From contig NC_060018.1 in NCBI RefSeq assembly GCF_021134715.1, positions 12,107,501-12,171,500 on the forward strand: DNA of 64,000 bases, in the 5' to 3' direction. Shown one piece after another: positions 10,930 to 23,335 of this stretch (the first letter of the stretch is position 1; each line of letters begins with the position of its first letter). Position numbers and translations under genes: made by a program. The notes beneath the pieces were generated by a model. That model saw only the letters and a program-made list of their open reading frames with translations, made no database searches and was not told the DNA's origin. This DNA is from Daphnia pulex. Lineage: Eukaryota; Arthropoda; Branchiopoda; Diplostraca; Daphniidae.

Positions 10930-12043
10930 TCAGAATGTTTTTTTACTTGGCGTAATTACTGGCATCGAATGGAAGCACAAATTCAGGTCGTCGACCATCG
11001 CGTACTGCTCACAGTTGAACATCATCTTCTCCTTCTCCAAAATCGACCAAATGTGAGGATCGCAAGCCTTGGCCACCTCTAATAAAATTGAGATTAATAG
11101 CAATGATTTTATAAAGTCTGTCGATTATTATTTAAATTTCAATCAAACGGTTATTAACAATAAATAAATCAGAAATTTGAAATTTTACCGAGGCAAAGTT
11201 GACGACAGGGACCGATTGGCATTTTGTCATTTGGACGACATTCTGGCTGCGCTGCTTGACAGACAAACTGTTCAATCAACGGGTGACTACAAGAAAACAA
11301 TTGAATAAGTTTTTAATTAATTTCTGTGTGTCAAGAAAACATATTTACACGCACCAATACGAATCGATGACGGTTTGCAGGAACGCCCAGCTTCTGACGA
11401 AATCATCTTCCGACAGGTCGCCCGACAAATTCGGATAAACCGTTTCCGTGTAATTGAGCGTGTTGTTGCAATAGGCTAAATTGCGGGGAACACACTGCGA
11501 TCCCGACATCACCTTCGATGACGATGTCGGTGCTGGAATCATCTCTGCACGAACGTTTGAATTATAATTATGACCGTCATGTAGATGTTAGTTTGTTGTA
11601 CGTGTTTTGTAATATCCAAATGGTTTTTAAAATTTACCTGTGACGTAGGGCACGTTTTCAACATCTGCATTTGTTGTCGAGTTACTCATCGGTTGCGGGG
11701 GCGTTGGCGGATTGATTTCAACGGATTGTGGCGAAATCGGAATGCGATTCTCACTCGACGTGACGTTATTCTCGGTAGTTAATTCTATGTTCATAAAAGA
11801 TGATAAGAAAAAGGTAAAAATTGGGATACAAATTTCATTTCAATTCCTATTGAACCCTTTAAAAAATTCAATTTGAAAAAATGGTTTACCTGTATCATCT
11901 TTCAATCCGTATAGTACGCCACAGTACAGCGCTGCAAAAGCTACCGCCATCAGAACCAACACGCAACACGCATAGAAGATTTGTCTGTTCCAATAGCTGG
12001 ACTTTCTGACGGCCTTTCCCGGCAATTCCATTTTTCGTGTCAT
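10930..12043 (-). CDS. Type II membrane protein with Frizzled-type cysteine-rich domain
   Basis: Five exons on the minus strand, 5' to 3': 12043-11890, 11784-11638, 11544-11349, 11286-11189 and 11078-10930. They give 247 residues. A short basic cytoplasmic start is followed by one membrane helix (IFYACCVLVLMAVAFAALY), a Pro/Thr/Ser-rich stalk (around PPTPPQPMSNSTTN) and a C-terminal Fz-CRD: CVPRNLAYCNNTLNYTETVY, SYWCVHPLIEQFVCQAAQ, GPCRQLCLEVAKACD and NCEQYAM..LNLCF. The ten-cysteine Fz pattern and the Y-x-x-T-x-x-P-N-like start are visible. There are no seven helices and no protease domain. The family includes Frizzled, sFRP and corin modules, so Wnt or lipid binding is possible but unproven. 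Confidence 0.8.
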
Positions 12044-12700
12044 CGTGCTAATTGATCCTGTACCCCACTCTTTGTCGTATGAGACACAATTGTTTCAACA
12101 AGCAAAATACTCTTTTACTACTTCAAATATTTCTAAACGCGTTGTTGCTAAAAAATTAAGTTCGCAGGGGACGTTACGTCTACGCAGCACTCGAGGCTAA
12201 ATTCAACTGTTCTAATAATGAAATATTTATTTTTTTAGTGGCAGCAAGACAAAAATTATTCATTAGCAGGTTTGGTTACACCTTACACGCCTCTGTCGGT
12301 GTACGGAGGCGTGATCTGATTTGAATTAACCTATATGGAACGAGACGAACACAATTGAATCTTTTCTTAACTGTTAGTCAAGCAAGTCATTCCTGTTATT
12401 TTTTTTTTATAATTTCTAAGAATACTAAGGCTGAAATCCTACTGGTTATTGTTAATGTTTCCCAGCAACTTTTCCAAATTTGATTTTACCGCTTCCTAAT
12501 TTGACAACTCTGGCGGATAAGCTGATGAGTTGTTTACAAAACAGACGACACAAGTTTTGGAAAACGACTGCGGTACAGGAGTTAGTGGGGTAACTCAAAC
12601 CCATGCTCAAACCAAAAGAGCTACGCAGTTATAAGTTGTATTTGGTTACTTAATTCTCTATAATTCGTTATTAACCTACTACCTCAGGATCTTGTCAAAA
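12044..12700. promoter_or_regulatory. Divergent intergenic region
   Basis: About 650 bp separates the start codons of the Frizzled-domain gene (-) and CoA synthase (+), so both promoters and 5' UTRs must lie here. It contains homopolymer T runs; I see no clear TATA box. Confidence 0.5.
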
Positions 12701-14481
12701 ATGTCCCCAGTTAATACAGGCATACTTTTCTTACAGTTTAGCTCTGTAATCAATCCCAAGTTGCTATCCAAGATTGTCTCAGCAGCAGTTCAGAAGGCTG
12801 AAAAACTTCTTTACATCAAAGTCAAAGGCCTTCCTCTATCTGAAACCAAAATTTCAACCTACAACAGAATTGTTAATCAGATTTACCATTTATCTTCCAG
12901 AAGTGCCGTTGACCGTTTTGACACCAGAGTTATACTGACTGATTTCAAGGATTCATTACTGAGTTTGAATGATTCCAGTACAAACAAAGTGCAAACAAGC
13001 TGCTTAATTGATACAGTGATCACTGTAAATCAAGAAAAGTCATTCACAGAGTATATTTTGAATAAGCGAAATGGAATGACCAATGAGGTGTTGCAGGTTG
13101 ATTCCCATTTGAGTGACTGTGAAACACCTTTGAATCTAGAACCACAACAGAAAAAGTTTGTGGACCTTCCTAATACTGCTGATGAAGATAGAATGTATGA
13201 TCATGTTGTAATAGGAGGTACCTTCGACAATCTCCATAGTGGCCACAAAATGTTAATATCAGCAGCAATATTGAGGGCCAAAAAGAGTTTAACAATTGGC
13301 GTCACTGACAGCATTATGATCAAAACAAAAAAGCTGTGGGAGTTGATTGAACCTTGTCAAACAAGAATCAAGAAGCTGGAGGAGTTCCTTATGGATGTCG
13401 AGCCTCGACTAGAATACCGTGTCGTCCCCATTACAGATCTTTATGGGCCCACAAAAGACGATCCTGCTCTACAAGTAATTAAGTTTAAACACATTATTCA
13501 AAACCTTGTATCATAATGTAACGTTTATTATCTTAGCTGTTGGTTGTAAGCGAAGAAACCCAAAGAGGAGGACTCAAAATCAACGAACTACGAAAAGAAA
13601 AAGGGATGAATCTATTGGATATCCACACCATTTCGATAATTGACGATCATCATGCCGGAGTAGAAGAGGAGAGCAAAATCAGTTCTTCGTCATTTAGGAA
13701 ACGCCTTCTCGGATCCCACATTAAACCGCCCAAAGTAAGACTTTGATCAGGATCTTTAGAGTTTATTTTGACTAACTCTTTTTTAAATTGTTGTTCGCAG
13801 TTCAAGACCAAGCCTTTCGTTATTGGATTGACCGGTGGCACCGCGAGTGGGAAATCAACGATTGCAAAGCGCTTGAAAGGTTTGGGTGCGCACACCATTT
13901 CGTGCGACCAATTGGGTCATCTGGCTTATAAAAAGGGAACAGAGTGTTACCATCAAATGGTTGAATACTTTGGACCAGCCATATTAAATGAAGACAACGA
14001 AATTGATCGGAAAAAATTGGGACCTCTAGTTTTTTCGAACAAGGTATAATTTAAAAAGCGGAATTTGATGCAGAAGGAGATTTAATTTAATTTTAATTTG
14101 CAGGAGCACTTGGAAAGGCTGAACATGATGGTGTGGCCAGAGATCCGTCGTTTATACACCAAGGAAATCAACGAGCTTAGGGAACGAAACTTCCAAGGTG
14201 TAGTCGTGCTTGACGCTGCCGTTCTTTTAGAAGCAGGATGGCAAGAAGATTGCGCTGACGTATGGGTTGCGATGATCCCAAAAGAAGAGGCAATCAAACG
14301 CATCGTAGAACGAGATCGATTATCGCCAGAACAGGCAGCCAAGCGCGTTGAATGCCAGCTCAGCAACAGTGACCGGGTGGCCAGCGCTAATGTCGTTATT
14401 TGCTCTAGTTGGGAACCTGAAGTCACAGCTGCTCAAGTCCTAAAAGCCTGGAAATTTGTGCAAGAATTTCTTGAAAATTAG
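12701..14481 (+). CDS. COASY: Bifunctional coenzyme A synthase (PPAT/DPCK)
   Basis: Four exons (12701-13474, 13537-13734, 13801-14043, 14104-14481) encode 530 residues, close to the 564 of human COASY. The N-terminal third is the poorly conserved regulatory region. The phosphopantetheine adenylyltransferase domain follows from about residue 168: VIGGTFDNLHSGHKML contains the HxGH nucleotidyltransferase motif, and DLYGPTKDDPALQLLVVSEE crosses the exon 1-2 junction. The dephospho-CoA kinase domain then has the P-loop GLTGGTASGKST and VVVLDAAVLLEAGW. The two domains catalyse the last two steps of CoA synthesis. The start is the ATG at 12701. AATAAA lies at 14543. It is divergent from the Frizzled-domain gene and upstream of TMEM63 on the same strand. 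Confidence 0.95.
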
Positions 14482-15017
14482 AAGTTGCATTATTATTTGG
14501 CCTTGTGTGTGTAGAAATTTATTACGGTGTATGTGGTATCAAAATAAAAAAATATACGTTTTATTTTTACATTTGAAAATTGACAAAATTCGTAAAATTT
14601 ACGAGTATCAACATTTTAGAATCGATATAAGATTTGTAATCGTGTTTACAAAGTATCGATACTTGGGCATACCCTTTCTAGTTTCCTGTTCAGATTATTC
14701 TAACTTTCCAAGTGTCAGCTGAATATGTCAGATTGTCTAGGTTCTAGGAGTCCAGGAGCTTAAACTGAAATTGCATTTTAATAAAGAAAATGAGAGCTGC
14801 GTAACAAATTTGTGATCCGTTTATCCGTTAATCATCAATACGACTCACGCAAACCCCTTAAGTTTTCTTTAAGAAGCAGACGAACTCTAATTTCTCACGA
14901 AGGGGCCTTTCATTTTGCCAGTAGTTGCCTTGTTATTGAGTTGACTCATCAAGTTGTGGAAGTTGATAACCCCAATTATTGGATTTTGCTTCGCATCTGT
15001 TGTCATTTCTTTCAGAA
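14482..15017. other. CoA synthase 3' UTR and TMEM63 5' region
   Basis: The stretch holds the CoA synthase polyadenylation signal and then AT-rich DNA. A good acceptor (TTCTTTCAG) lies immediately before the TMEM63 ATG at 15018, so a non-coding 5' exon of TMEM63 is likely somewhere here. Confidence 0.5.
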
Positions 15018-18000
15018 ATGGACGGCCATGAGATCACATCAGTTTTAGAAAAGACTTTTTATAGCCGTGCGGCTGAGTTTTCACAAATGGTCAACATAAT
15101 CAGAGCTGAAAACACCTCACACTGCAATTACTACAGACCCAAAAATTCTTCAATGTTGGTTATAATTCCTGGAGGATATGAAGGAATTCCACAAAATTTG
15201 TGTATCAATTTCGTTGCTTGGATTGTATGTACCTCTAAATTTAGTATCCTTCATGAGCGACAATTGGTTATTTTCCCTTTGTGTTTTCATATCTAGTGCC
15301 TCATAATCCTCTTTTCAGTTCTAAGGAAGAATGCTTGGAATTATGGCAGAATGGCATTACTTCAAAGAAGAGAAAGGAGGTAAATAATTTGTAAAATAAT
15401 TATCTTCGTTTTTGACAGTTGTAAGTTTCTGCCTTCTTTGTTGATAGCAATAGGTGTTTTCGTATGCATGAAAACATCTTGTTCCTTTATTCAATTATTT
15501 TGATTTGTTAACATTTTATCCAAGTCAAGTAATTTTAACTAGTAAAGTAATTAATAGTTTTTACTTTGAACATCGTGTTATTGTGCAGACCCTTACAACC
15601 AAACACCCATTATTTAGATTATTAATATGGAGAGCTAAAGCAATTTTCAAATTGATTTGAACTTAGTTTCATTATTATGTTCACACCCTATCTTTTTGTT
15701 GCTGTTGACAGAGAAACTACCCCGGGATTCAGTGAATATAACATGTAGGTTTTTTCTTTTTTGCTGACTCCCTTTGCACGATTTTGCTATCTAGTTTTTC
15801 CCCTGACTTAAAAAAAAACAACTTTTCTTAACTGTTTTGCCTAGTGGTGTAGGGTTTTCTTTTAACTTGGAAATTTGGTGACCAATAACATTTCATTGGT
15901 TGGCTTGGCATTGGGACGCTAGCTGAGCAATTTATTATCAATAAAAACTCAAACAAAACGTTATAAATAACAAAATTTTATTGACTTCAGATGGACGCAA
16001 ATTTTCTATCGAAGAGAAGACCGAGATGGAGATTCCGAAAACCACAAGGCTGCACCCTCCTTTGATCCAGGTTCCCATTACGATCACGGAATGTTTTCTT
16101 GGATATTAGCGGTTTTTAGAATAAAGTAATAATTAAATTACTTTTAGTCGTAGCCAATTTCGGTCACCCTTAACTCTTCTATTTTATAGGGATGATCAGA
16201 TTCGTTCAAAATGCGGGGACGACGCTGTTCAGTACCTCTCATTCCAGCGACACATTATCGTACTGATGTTGATTACCATGGTTGTAAGTTTGGGTATCGC
16301 ATTGCCCATCAATATGCAAGGTGACCTTAAAGGCGACGAAAAGCAATTCGGCCATACTACACTCAGCAACTTGGACCCAAAGTATAAATAGTTAAAAGCC
16401 TGTAAGTGGAAGATGTACTAATTCTTTCTTATTAGGTCGTGGTATCTGTGGATTCACGTTGGTCTTTCGATACTGTTTGTTCCTATTGCCATTTTTATCA
16501 TGCGGCATTTTTCAAAGCGACTTGACATCCCTGAAGTTGATTCCACAGTATCGAGGACTTTAATGATCAACCACATCCCACGGTCGCGCTGCAACAAAGC
16601 CGATCTTTTAAAGCACTTCAAGTAAGACAAAAACTTTAATCGCAGTTTATGTATTTTTAATCAAATTGCCCATTATTTGTGCACTTGCAGTGAAGCGTAC
16701 CCCGAATATGAAGTAATAGACATACAGTTTGCTTACAATTTGTCAAAACTAATTAAACTAGATAGAGCAAGGTATAGAAAACAAATATTTTACTTCACTA
16801 CAATTGAAATTTACTAGCAACTAATCCTTTTTTTAAATTCCCATCTAAATTTATTTTAGACAATTTGCACTACACGCCAGGAATTATAGTGTCAGTGAAG
16901 CCATGAGCGGTAATCGCATGTTAGTCCGTCCATTCTTCTGTGGTAATATCTGCGTCTGTTGCGATCCTTGTTGCCCGAAATCGAAAATTGACGCAGCCGA
17001 ATATTACACGAGCGAAGAAAGGCAACTAGCGTCACTTGTTGATCAAGAAAAACTGAAGGTATATTTTTTTTAAATGAAAAAATGTCGTAGTGGTCTAGTA
17101 ACCACTACTTTATCTTGCATTTAGGCTATCAAACGACCAGTTGGAATAGCTTTTATAACCTTCGCCTCAAACATTCAAGCGGCGAGGGTAAGACAAGATC
17201 ATAGGCCCAATTGGCGATGTGGATCAAACCCAGGAAGCTCGAGCCTTAGTGTTATCTTTAAGCCTCACCGTTGGTCAGTTGATTTTGCGCCACGTCCAGA
17301 TGAGATCAATTGGTAATTAGATTACATTAATTAAGGTTAATTCAAGTTCTATAATGTCCTTTGTTATAATAGGGGAAACTTGGCAATCCCATCGCGATTT
17401 TGGTACTTGAGGTCGTTTCTGATTAACAGTTTTTTGTTCATCGTGCTGTTTTTCCTGACCACTCCGGCTGTCGTTGTTAATACGCTGGACATCTTTCAGT
17501 TTTCTAACATTACTAGCAAAATTGAAAAAATGGTATGACCTCAATTTTTGTTGTTGCAAACAGTCTCGTATTACATAACTCGTAATTTGGTATTCGCAGA
17601 GTCCAATTTTGTCTCAATTCTTACCAACTCTCCTCTTGTGGACGACGTCAGCTCTGATGCCGGTCATGGTCGCCTATTCCGACGAATGGATGAGTCATTG
17701 GACGAAATCTACAGCTAACCACACTATTATGAGGAAGACCTTCATCTTTCTGATGTTCATGGTGGTTATCTTACCATCATTAGGACTGACTAGCGCGCAA
17801 GTAAGCTATCTCTTCAATGTTTTCATGGCTTTATTTTTTAAAATTTGCGATGGATTAACATCATTTGCGTTTGTTAAAGGCTTTCTTTGAGTGGGCCACC
17901 AGATCGAATGAAACCTACCGTTGGGAGTGCGTATTCTTACCTGACAATGGTGCCTTTTTCGTGAACTATGTCATCACATCAAGTTTCATTGGAACGGCGT

Positions 18001-19456
18001 TGGAGCTCATGCGATTTTCCGAGTTGTTTATGTACGCCTGCAAACTGTCCTGTGCCAAGTAAGAAAAACCTATTTGACATTTTAAATTGGATTTAGTGGT
18101 TTATTCTTCTCATCAATTTGCATTAGGTCGAGAGCTGAAGTTCCTGGTGTACGCCGTAATTTACTGTGGGAATTCAATTTCGGAGTTCAGTATGCTTGGA
18201 CATTGCTAAACTTTTCATTGATTACCATGTACAGTGTCTCTTGTCCTTTAATAACACCATTCGGTAAGTCGATTAACTTTAAATGGATATCACAAAAATA
18301 TATCGTTTTATTCTTTAAACCACAGGCTTTGTCTATGTCCTTCTGAAACATTTTGTGGATCGCTACAATATATTTTTTGCCTACGCCCCTTCGAGGATCA
18401 ACAAGAACATCCACACAACGGCCATCAACTTCGTCATGATTGCGTTTCTAATCTTGCAGATGACAATTTTCTTCTTTTCGCTGCTGCGTTACGGTCTGTT
18501 TGGCGTGACAATATTTGCCCTCGTTGGGTTCTGCGCCACTTTGTTCCTGGTGTTCGTTCAAGCCTCGTTTCGCTGGTTCCGTGGGCTGGCGCCCATTTCA
18601 TACCGGGTGAGCCAACGTCGTCGTGATACGGACGAAACGGATTTGCACGAACCCAATCTTCCACCGACTGCCGAAGACTTATTGCTTGCTGAATCGAACG
18701 AAACCTACCATGCTGGTGTACGCTAGGCTGCTTGGCTTTTTCTTCTTTACTCTTTACTCTTTCTTTCCTGTCCTTACTTTAGCGGAGTAGCTAATAATGC
18801 ACGATGACTAAGTTTAACTTTATGGTGGTTGATGCTTTTGATTTCGCTAGAATTGCCTTTATGCATTTTGAAATAATCCCATGGATCCTGATCTTGTAGA
18901 TGGTTAGTAGTAGTGTTAACAGCCACGTTTCATCTTTTTAATTACTTCGGTGTTAGCTAACTAATTACCCCGACTCTTAAACAGCCATTGCACTTAATTT
19001 ATTATTGAATGAGTTTTTGTAAAAATCTGCATTTGGTCAACATGTCAACGTTTCAATTTTTTTGCAGAAATTCTCCGAGCCGAGGGGCAGCACCAACAGT
19101 CCTGGCCGTCAACGCGTTGACTCTTTTTCTACAGTAAACAATCAAGGACAACATAATAATATCTTCCTACCTGAAGTGTTGACCGAGTCGCAATGCAATG
19201 GTCCCGCTCACTTAATGGAGACCATAGCAACTACTTCTGCCTTGGATTCAGGACGATCGAACAAGTATGAATTTAATTTTCATTCTCGTTTCGTTTATTA
19301 TGAAATTTTAATTGAATCGTAATTATTTTGAAAAGGATTGCTGTCAGTGGAGATACTGCTACGGTACAACAACCCATTCCGTGCCGTGACAGAGCGGTTC
19401 CTGCCGAACAGGTTTATTCTTACCAGAAATACAACAATGATCAAGAAAATATTTAA
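15018..19456 (+). CDS. TMEM63: TMEM63/CSC1-like mechanosensitive cation channel
   Basis: Thirteen core exons: 15018-15228, 15298-15379, 15991-16125, 16190-16381, 16436-16621, 16691-16771, 16860-17058, 17125-17312, 17373-17532, 17600-17800, 17880-18058, 18127-18263 and 18326-18726. They give 783 residues. Family marks: first helix [20 protein letters not shown], then [12 protein letters not shown] and [32 protein letters not shown] of the cytosolic RRM-like region; a cysteine cluster ([16 protein letters not shown]); and repeated pore-region helices such as [20 protein letters not shown] and [13 protein letters not shown]. The family forms osmo- or stretch-gated cation channels in plasma or intracellular membranes. 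There are two possible ends: read-through to TAG at 18726, or splicing from 18606 to two more exons (19063-19264ish and 19336-19456). A 33-nt optional exon lies at 15712-15744. Confidence 0.93.
15712..15744 (+). other. Candidate in-frame 33-nt microexon of TMEM63
   Basis: The segment is flanked by GTTGACAG and GTAGGT, and is 33 nt long. The preceding exon ends in phase 2 (AG) and the next begins with A, so inclusion keeps frame and adds [11 protein letters not shown] after the arginine and before [10 protein letters not shown]. Skipping also keeps frame. The insert falls in the intracellular loop just after the first helix. RNA evidence is absent; the call rests on splice signals and phase. 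Confidence 0.5.
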
Positions 19457-21488
19457 GAATTCTACCTAAAATGGGCCTTACTACAATCCTAATTCATGTT
19501 GTTTATACCGCCTGCCTTTTTTTTTTGCTTTATTTAACGGATCTTACCCTAATCCCATCTATTCTTGGTGTTTCTATGAACTCTAAGTCATCATACTGTA
19601 TATGTGATCGATCTGACTAATAGCGGATAGACCCATCTCTCACTTATCCAAAATTACGGTATTTGTTCTACCAAGAGCCAATGCTCAATCATGTTCTTCT
19701 TATTGGGCAATCCTTATTCAATTCCCACTGTTTCGTCTGTGTATGCGCCAGTGCTCTCTAGACTCTATTATCCACAAATTCAGATCATCTTTTCATCTGC
19801 TTTTCCATTGTCTTTTCTCGCTGTGGCAGTTTCACTGAAAAGTGGTGGAAATCTTAATCGATATTTGCTGGCTGGGTATATGTTGGATCCTTAAACTGGT
19901 GGAATGCTTTAAGCTATAAACTGAAACGAATTGTCTTATCGAAATTTTAATACTGTATTACTTTTAAATGTGCCCAAACTATAAACATTAAACCTTAACT
20001 TTCAGTTTTTTTATTTTTTTTAACGCTTGATCCCATATATAACTTTTATTTCGACATTCGATTATTATTAAGCTTTAACTAATAAGGATTCATTTGACTA
20101 AATTTATTCTACTTTTTTTACGGTTTCCTTTTTGCTTTGTAAAGTTGGATAAAGTAATTTTCCAAAAATTCTGAAATTATCCAATAAAGGGGTCAAGTGG
20201 TCAACACAAACTTCGACCGTGAGAACGCGGACTATGCTCCGATCTCGTTGTACAAAAAACGGATCCTACACGTCACACGTACGACTTGAAATTTGTCTAG
20301 CTATTAAATAGAATCTTGTCTATCAGCAACATAGACCTTATTGTAAAAATGAAACACTCCAATAAAATCCTTGTCTGGCGTGAAGGGTACAAATGCAAAG
20401 GCTTTGGGATCCACTTTGGCAGTCTCCAACGGTCAAGAAGTATTCAATAACCAAAACAACCTTTTGATTTGCTTAAAACTTTGAAGTAAAATCTCTACCC
20501 TAGCTGCGCGTCAGATCTAGATCTTCACAAAGTTGTTTCGTTGTTTCTACACTTATTCGTATTCGTGAAGGCGCGATAATCAAAATACTTTACTGACGGG
20601 ATAAAAAATGTAACGTCTTCACAGTTCACACGACACGGCTACAGTTGAGTGAGGACGTGAGGTGCGTAATCCAGGGTCTGGGTCATATAGGCCTACTCAT
20701 ACCGTAAAACGTTTTATTAGCTGCCATTACTCCTGCCACCCTCACTCAGGGGGGGGGGAGGGGGTAATGAAGTTATGAAGGTAATGTTCAAAGTTCAATC
20801 CAGTTTGAAAGAAACACAAGTCGGCAAGAATCATCCTAGTTTTTACGTCACAACTTAACACTTATTTGCTTCTATAAGGTAGCACATTCTAGGCTACTAA
20901 ACGCTGCGAAAAATCCTTGTTGTGAAAACAAAATGCTGTTCAAGTCAAGGTTGCTCGCTCAAAGCTGCTCGAGTATGATTATTTTATTACTTAAGAAGCA
21001 TATCTTATTAAGACTTAACCATAACTTAAGAGTAAGACAAGTCGCATTATTATACCTTAATCCCTTTTTGGGTTAATTTTTTTTCTTTTCACTTTAATGA
21101 CAGATTTATTGATTAAGTCGACTTACATTTTACCTATACAAAATTCTCTCCTTCGCTTCTTTCTTATCAAAAAATAAGTCCCTTTCTTCACATTCTCAGT
21201 AATGAGTCATTAAAATATACTATCTTGTCGAATCCTTATTACCTCTGATCAGTCTGATACTCTGATGGAACCCAAAGTCCAAACAGAAAAAAAATTTAGT
21301 GAAATTTGAGGAGTTGGCTTCCCCTCCCCCTTTTCAGGGCGGAGTTAAGCTTTCCAGTTTCCACGGAGCATTTTCCACGGAACACCGGTACACGTTCCAC
21401 GTATCCACGAAATACAGGGGTCCCTTATTTAACAACGTCTTTCCTTGAGATAATTCTTGGTCAACTGACACCATTTTCAAACGTCACC
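19457..21488. other. Intergenic, no gene recognised
   Basis: About 2 kb follows the TMEM63 alternative end. It contains a ten-base G run at about 20749-20758 followed by AGGGGG. I found no open frame with protein-like composition; the frames seen at 19691-19894 and 21306-21488 are short and low-complexity. Confidence 0.5.
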
Positions 21489-23098
21489 ATGCCTAAAATG
21501 TCTGAAACCAAATCTCTCGTTAAATTGTGTACAAAATGTATTACAAATGCTATTGAAAGTAGTAAGTTTGCAGCTGACCCTTTGGCAGTTAAGGAGTATG
21601 GTGATGTGACCACTGTCAATTCTATATTTATCTGCAATCCGATTCATCAATTACGTAAGTTTTCCACAGAATAATACATATTTGTTATCTCTTCAATCTA
21701 ATCATGATTTTTGTTGTGTCATCATATTCACATGTTTAGCTGCTGTGCTTGTGGAGGAAATCATGCAATCTTTCATCAGCTCCCAAAAACTTAAACATCC
21801 AAATATTCTAAGTTATCTCGTCACCCCAGAAATTCAACGTTTAACTTTTCCTGTGTACTTTGATGGTTACTTGAGTTTTTTCCCCAAGCTTGAGAATTTG
21901 CATATATTGAACCTTCCAAAAACGCTAGTGGATGACAGCTGTTTACAAAATATTGGGATTTATTGTTCTCAATTAAGGTATTTCAGCTTATTATTTTTAA
22001 TTGGTTTCTTTCAATATGGTGTATTAATTCTTGCCTAAAAACAGGTCACTCGATTTAAATTTTTGCAGTTACGTGACAGACGATGGAATTCGACGGCTTT
22101 GTGCTGGTGTGGATTTTCCGGGATTGGGGAAATCAAAACTTTGCAAGACCATCCAAAAATTAAGAATTGTTTTTACTAGTGTTACAAAGCAAGGAATTCA
22201 AGTTGCGCTACAAAATTTGTTGTCCTTGAAGGTCCTTGAAAATATTTATATTGTAGATGCATTGGTAGAGTTGGCCCAATCAGCGATAGATTCAAAGCAG
22301 CCCGGTCGTTATAATAATATGTTCTCAATCTCTACCTTGTACACTTCTGATGCACCCTACAAAGACAACAGTCTTCCACTAGCGCTCTCCTTATGCCATT
22401 CAATTAATAATGTTTCAATTTGTGTCACAAAGGACCTCAAAGACAGGGACCTTTTATGTTTATTGTCCATTAAGTCCCTTCATAAAATTGACATTTATAG
22501 GTCTAGATTGTGGGTAGGCCTACCAAACGAAACTGGAATCACGTTTGATGGTTGTGTGGTTCCACTTCTCAAAGTATTTGGAAGATCTTTGAAGACTCTT
22601 ATGTTGGAAAGTTTACATTTAGTCTGTATTTCCAGCATAATCGAATTTTGCCCAAATTTAACTACTTTGTACATCGGCGGTGTCTTGGGCTCGTTTAAGA
22701 AAGAAAGTGACCTCTTCAAGATCGAGAAGAAGCCGCCTGCAATTTTGAAAGAACTGAAAGTGTTATATTGTGTTTCATATATTCCAGTCGATATTATTAT
22801 GCTACTATTGTCATCTCCTTTGCTTAACACCATTGGAATTTATCGATGCGTTGAGCTCACTGATGATGTCTTGTTGAAGACCGTCAAATATCACCAGTTT
22901 GAGCACCTTAAAAAGCTTGAACTAGTTTATTGTAGTTCAGTGACGGGTAGTGGTATCGAAGCGTTTTTGGTTAATGGCTGCAATTCTCTAGAAACCATGA
23001 ACCTCAATGGGTGTACAAATCTTAGGTTCCAAACCTATACGGATTTGTGTTCCCTTATTGCCAAGAAAAATTGGGATTTGAATATTTCCATAAAATAA
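21489..23098 (+). CDS. F-box-type leucine-rich-repeat protein, copy 1
   Basis: Three exons (21489-21654, 21740-21977, 22045-23098) encode 485 residues. The N-terminal part (LVKLCTKCITNAIESSKFAA) precedes an irregular array of cysteine-containing leucine-rich repeats of the FBXL/AMN1 type. Examples are YCSQLRSLDLNFCSYVTDDG, VELTDDVLLKTVKYHQFEHL, KKLELVYCSSVTGSGIEAFL and NSLETMNLNGCTNL. I do not see a clear canonical F-box, so a role as a ubiquitin-ligase substrate receptor is inference from the repeat type. Copy 2, about 3 kb downstream, is nearly identical, so the pair is a recent tandem duplication. Confidence 0.8.
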
Positions 23099-23335
23099 AT
23101 GTACAAATTTTGCATTCCGAATCCTAAGAGTTCTGCGTTCATTTATTCGATTTAATCTGTTATTGGCAAAGTCATGGAATGCTAGCGTAATAAAAGGAAA
23201 TTGTGGAATTCACGATTGTTAATAATGTATTGTGTTGTGTCTCGAATGATTCAAATCAAAAGAAGTAACACACTCGATAATGTGCTATGACAGTATCCGC
23301 TTGGCGGCGCTGTGCGGTGGAGGGCAGTTTTATTG
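23099..23335. other. 3' flank of LRR copy 1
   Basis: Similarity to the flank of copy 2 (26430-26610) continues to about 23275 and then stops. The right end of this stretch (23327-23335, GTTTTATTG) is the left target-site copy of the neighbouring inverted-repeat element. Confidence 0.6.

Noticed and set aside
15319-15379. Alternative TMEM63 exon 2 acceptor at CTTTTCAG (15318)
   Set aside because: It keeps frame but removes seven residues from the middle of the first membrane helix; the upstream acceptor at 15297 gives a full helix.
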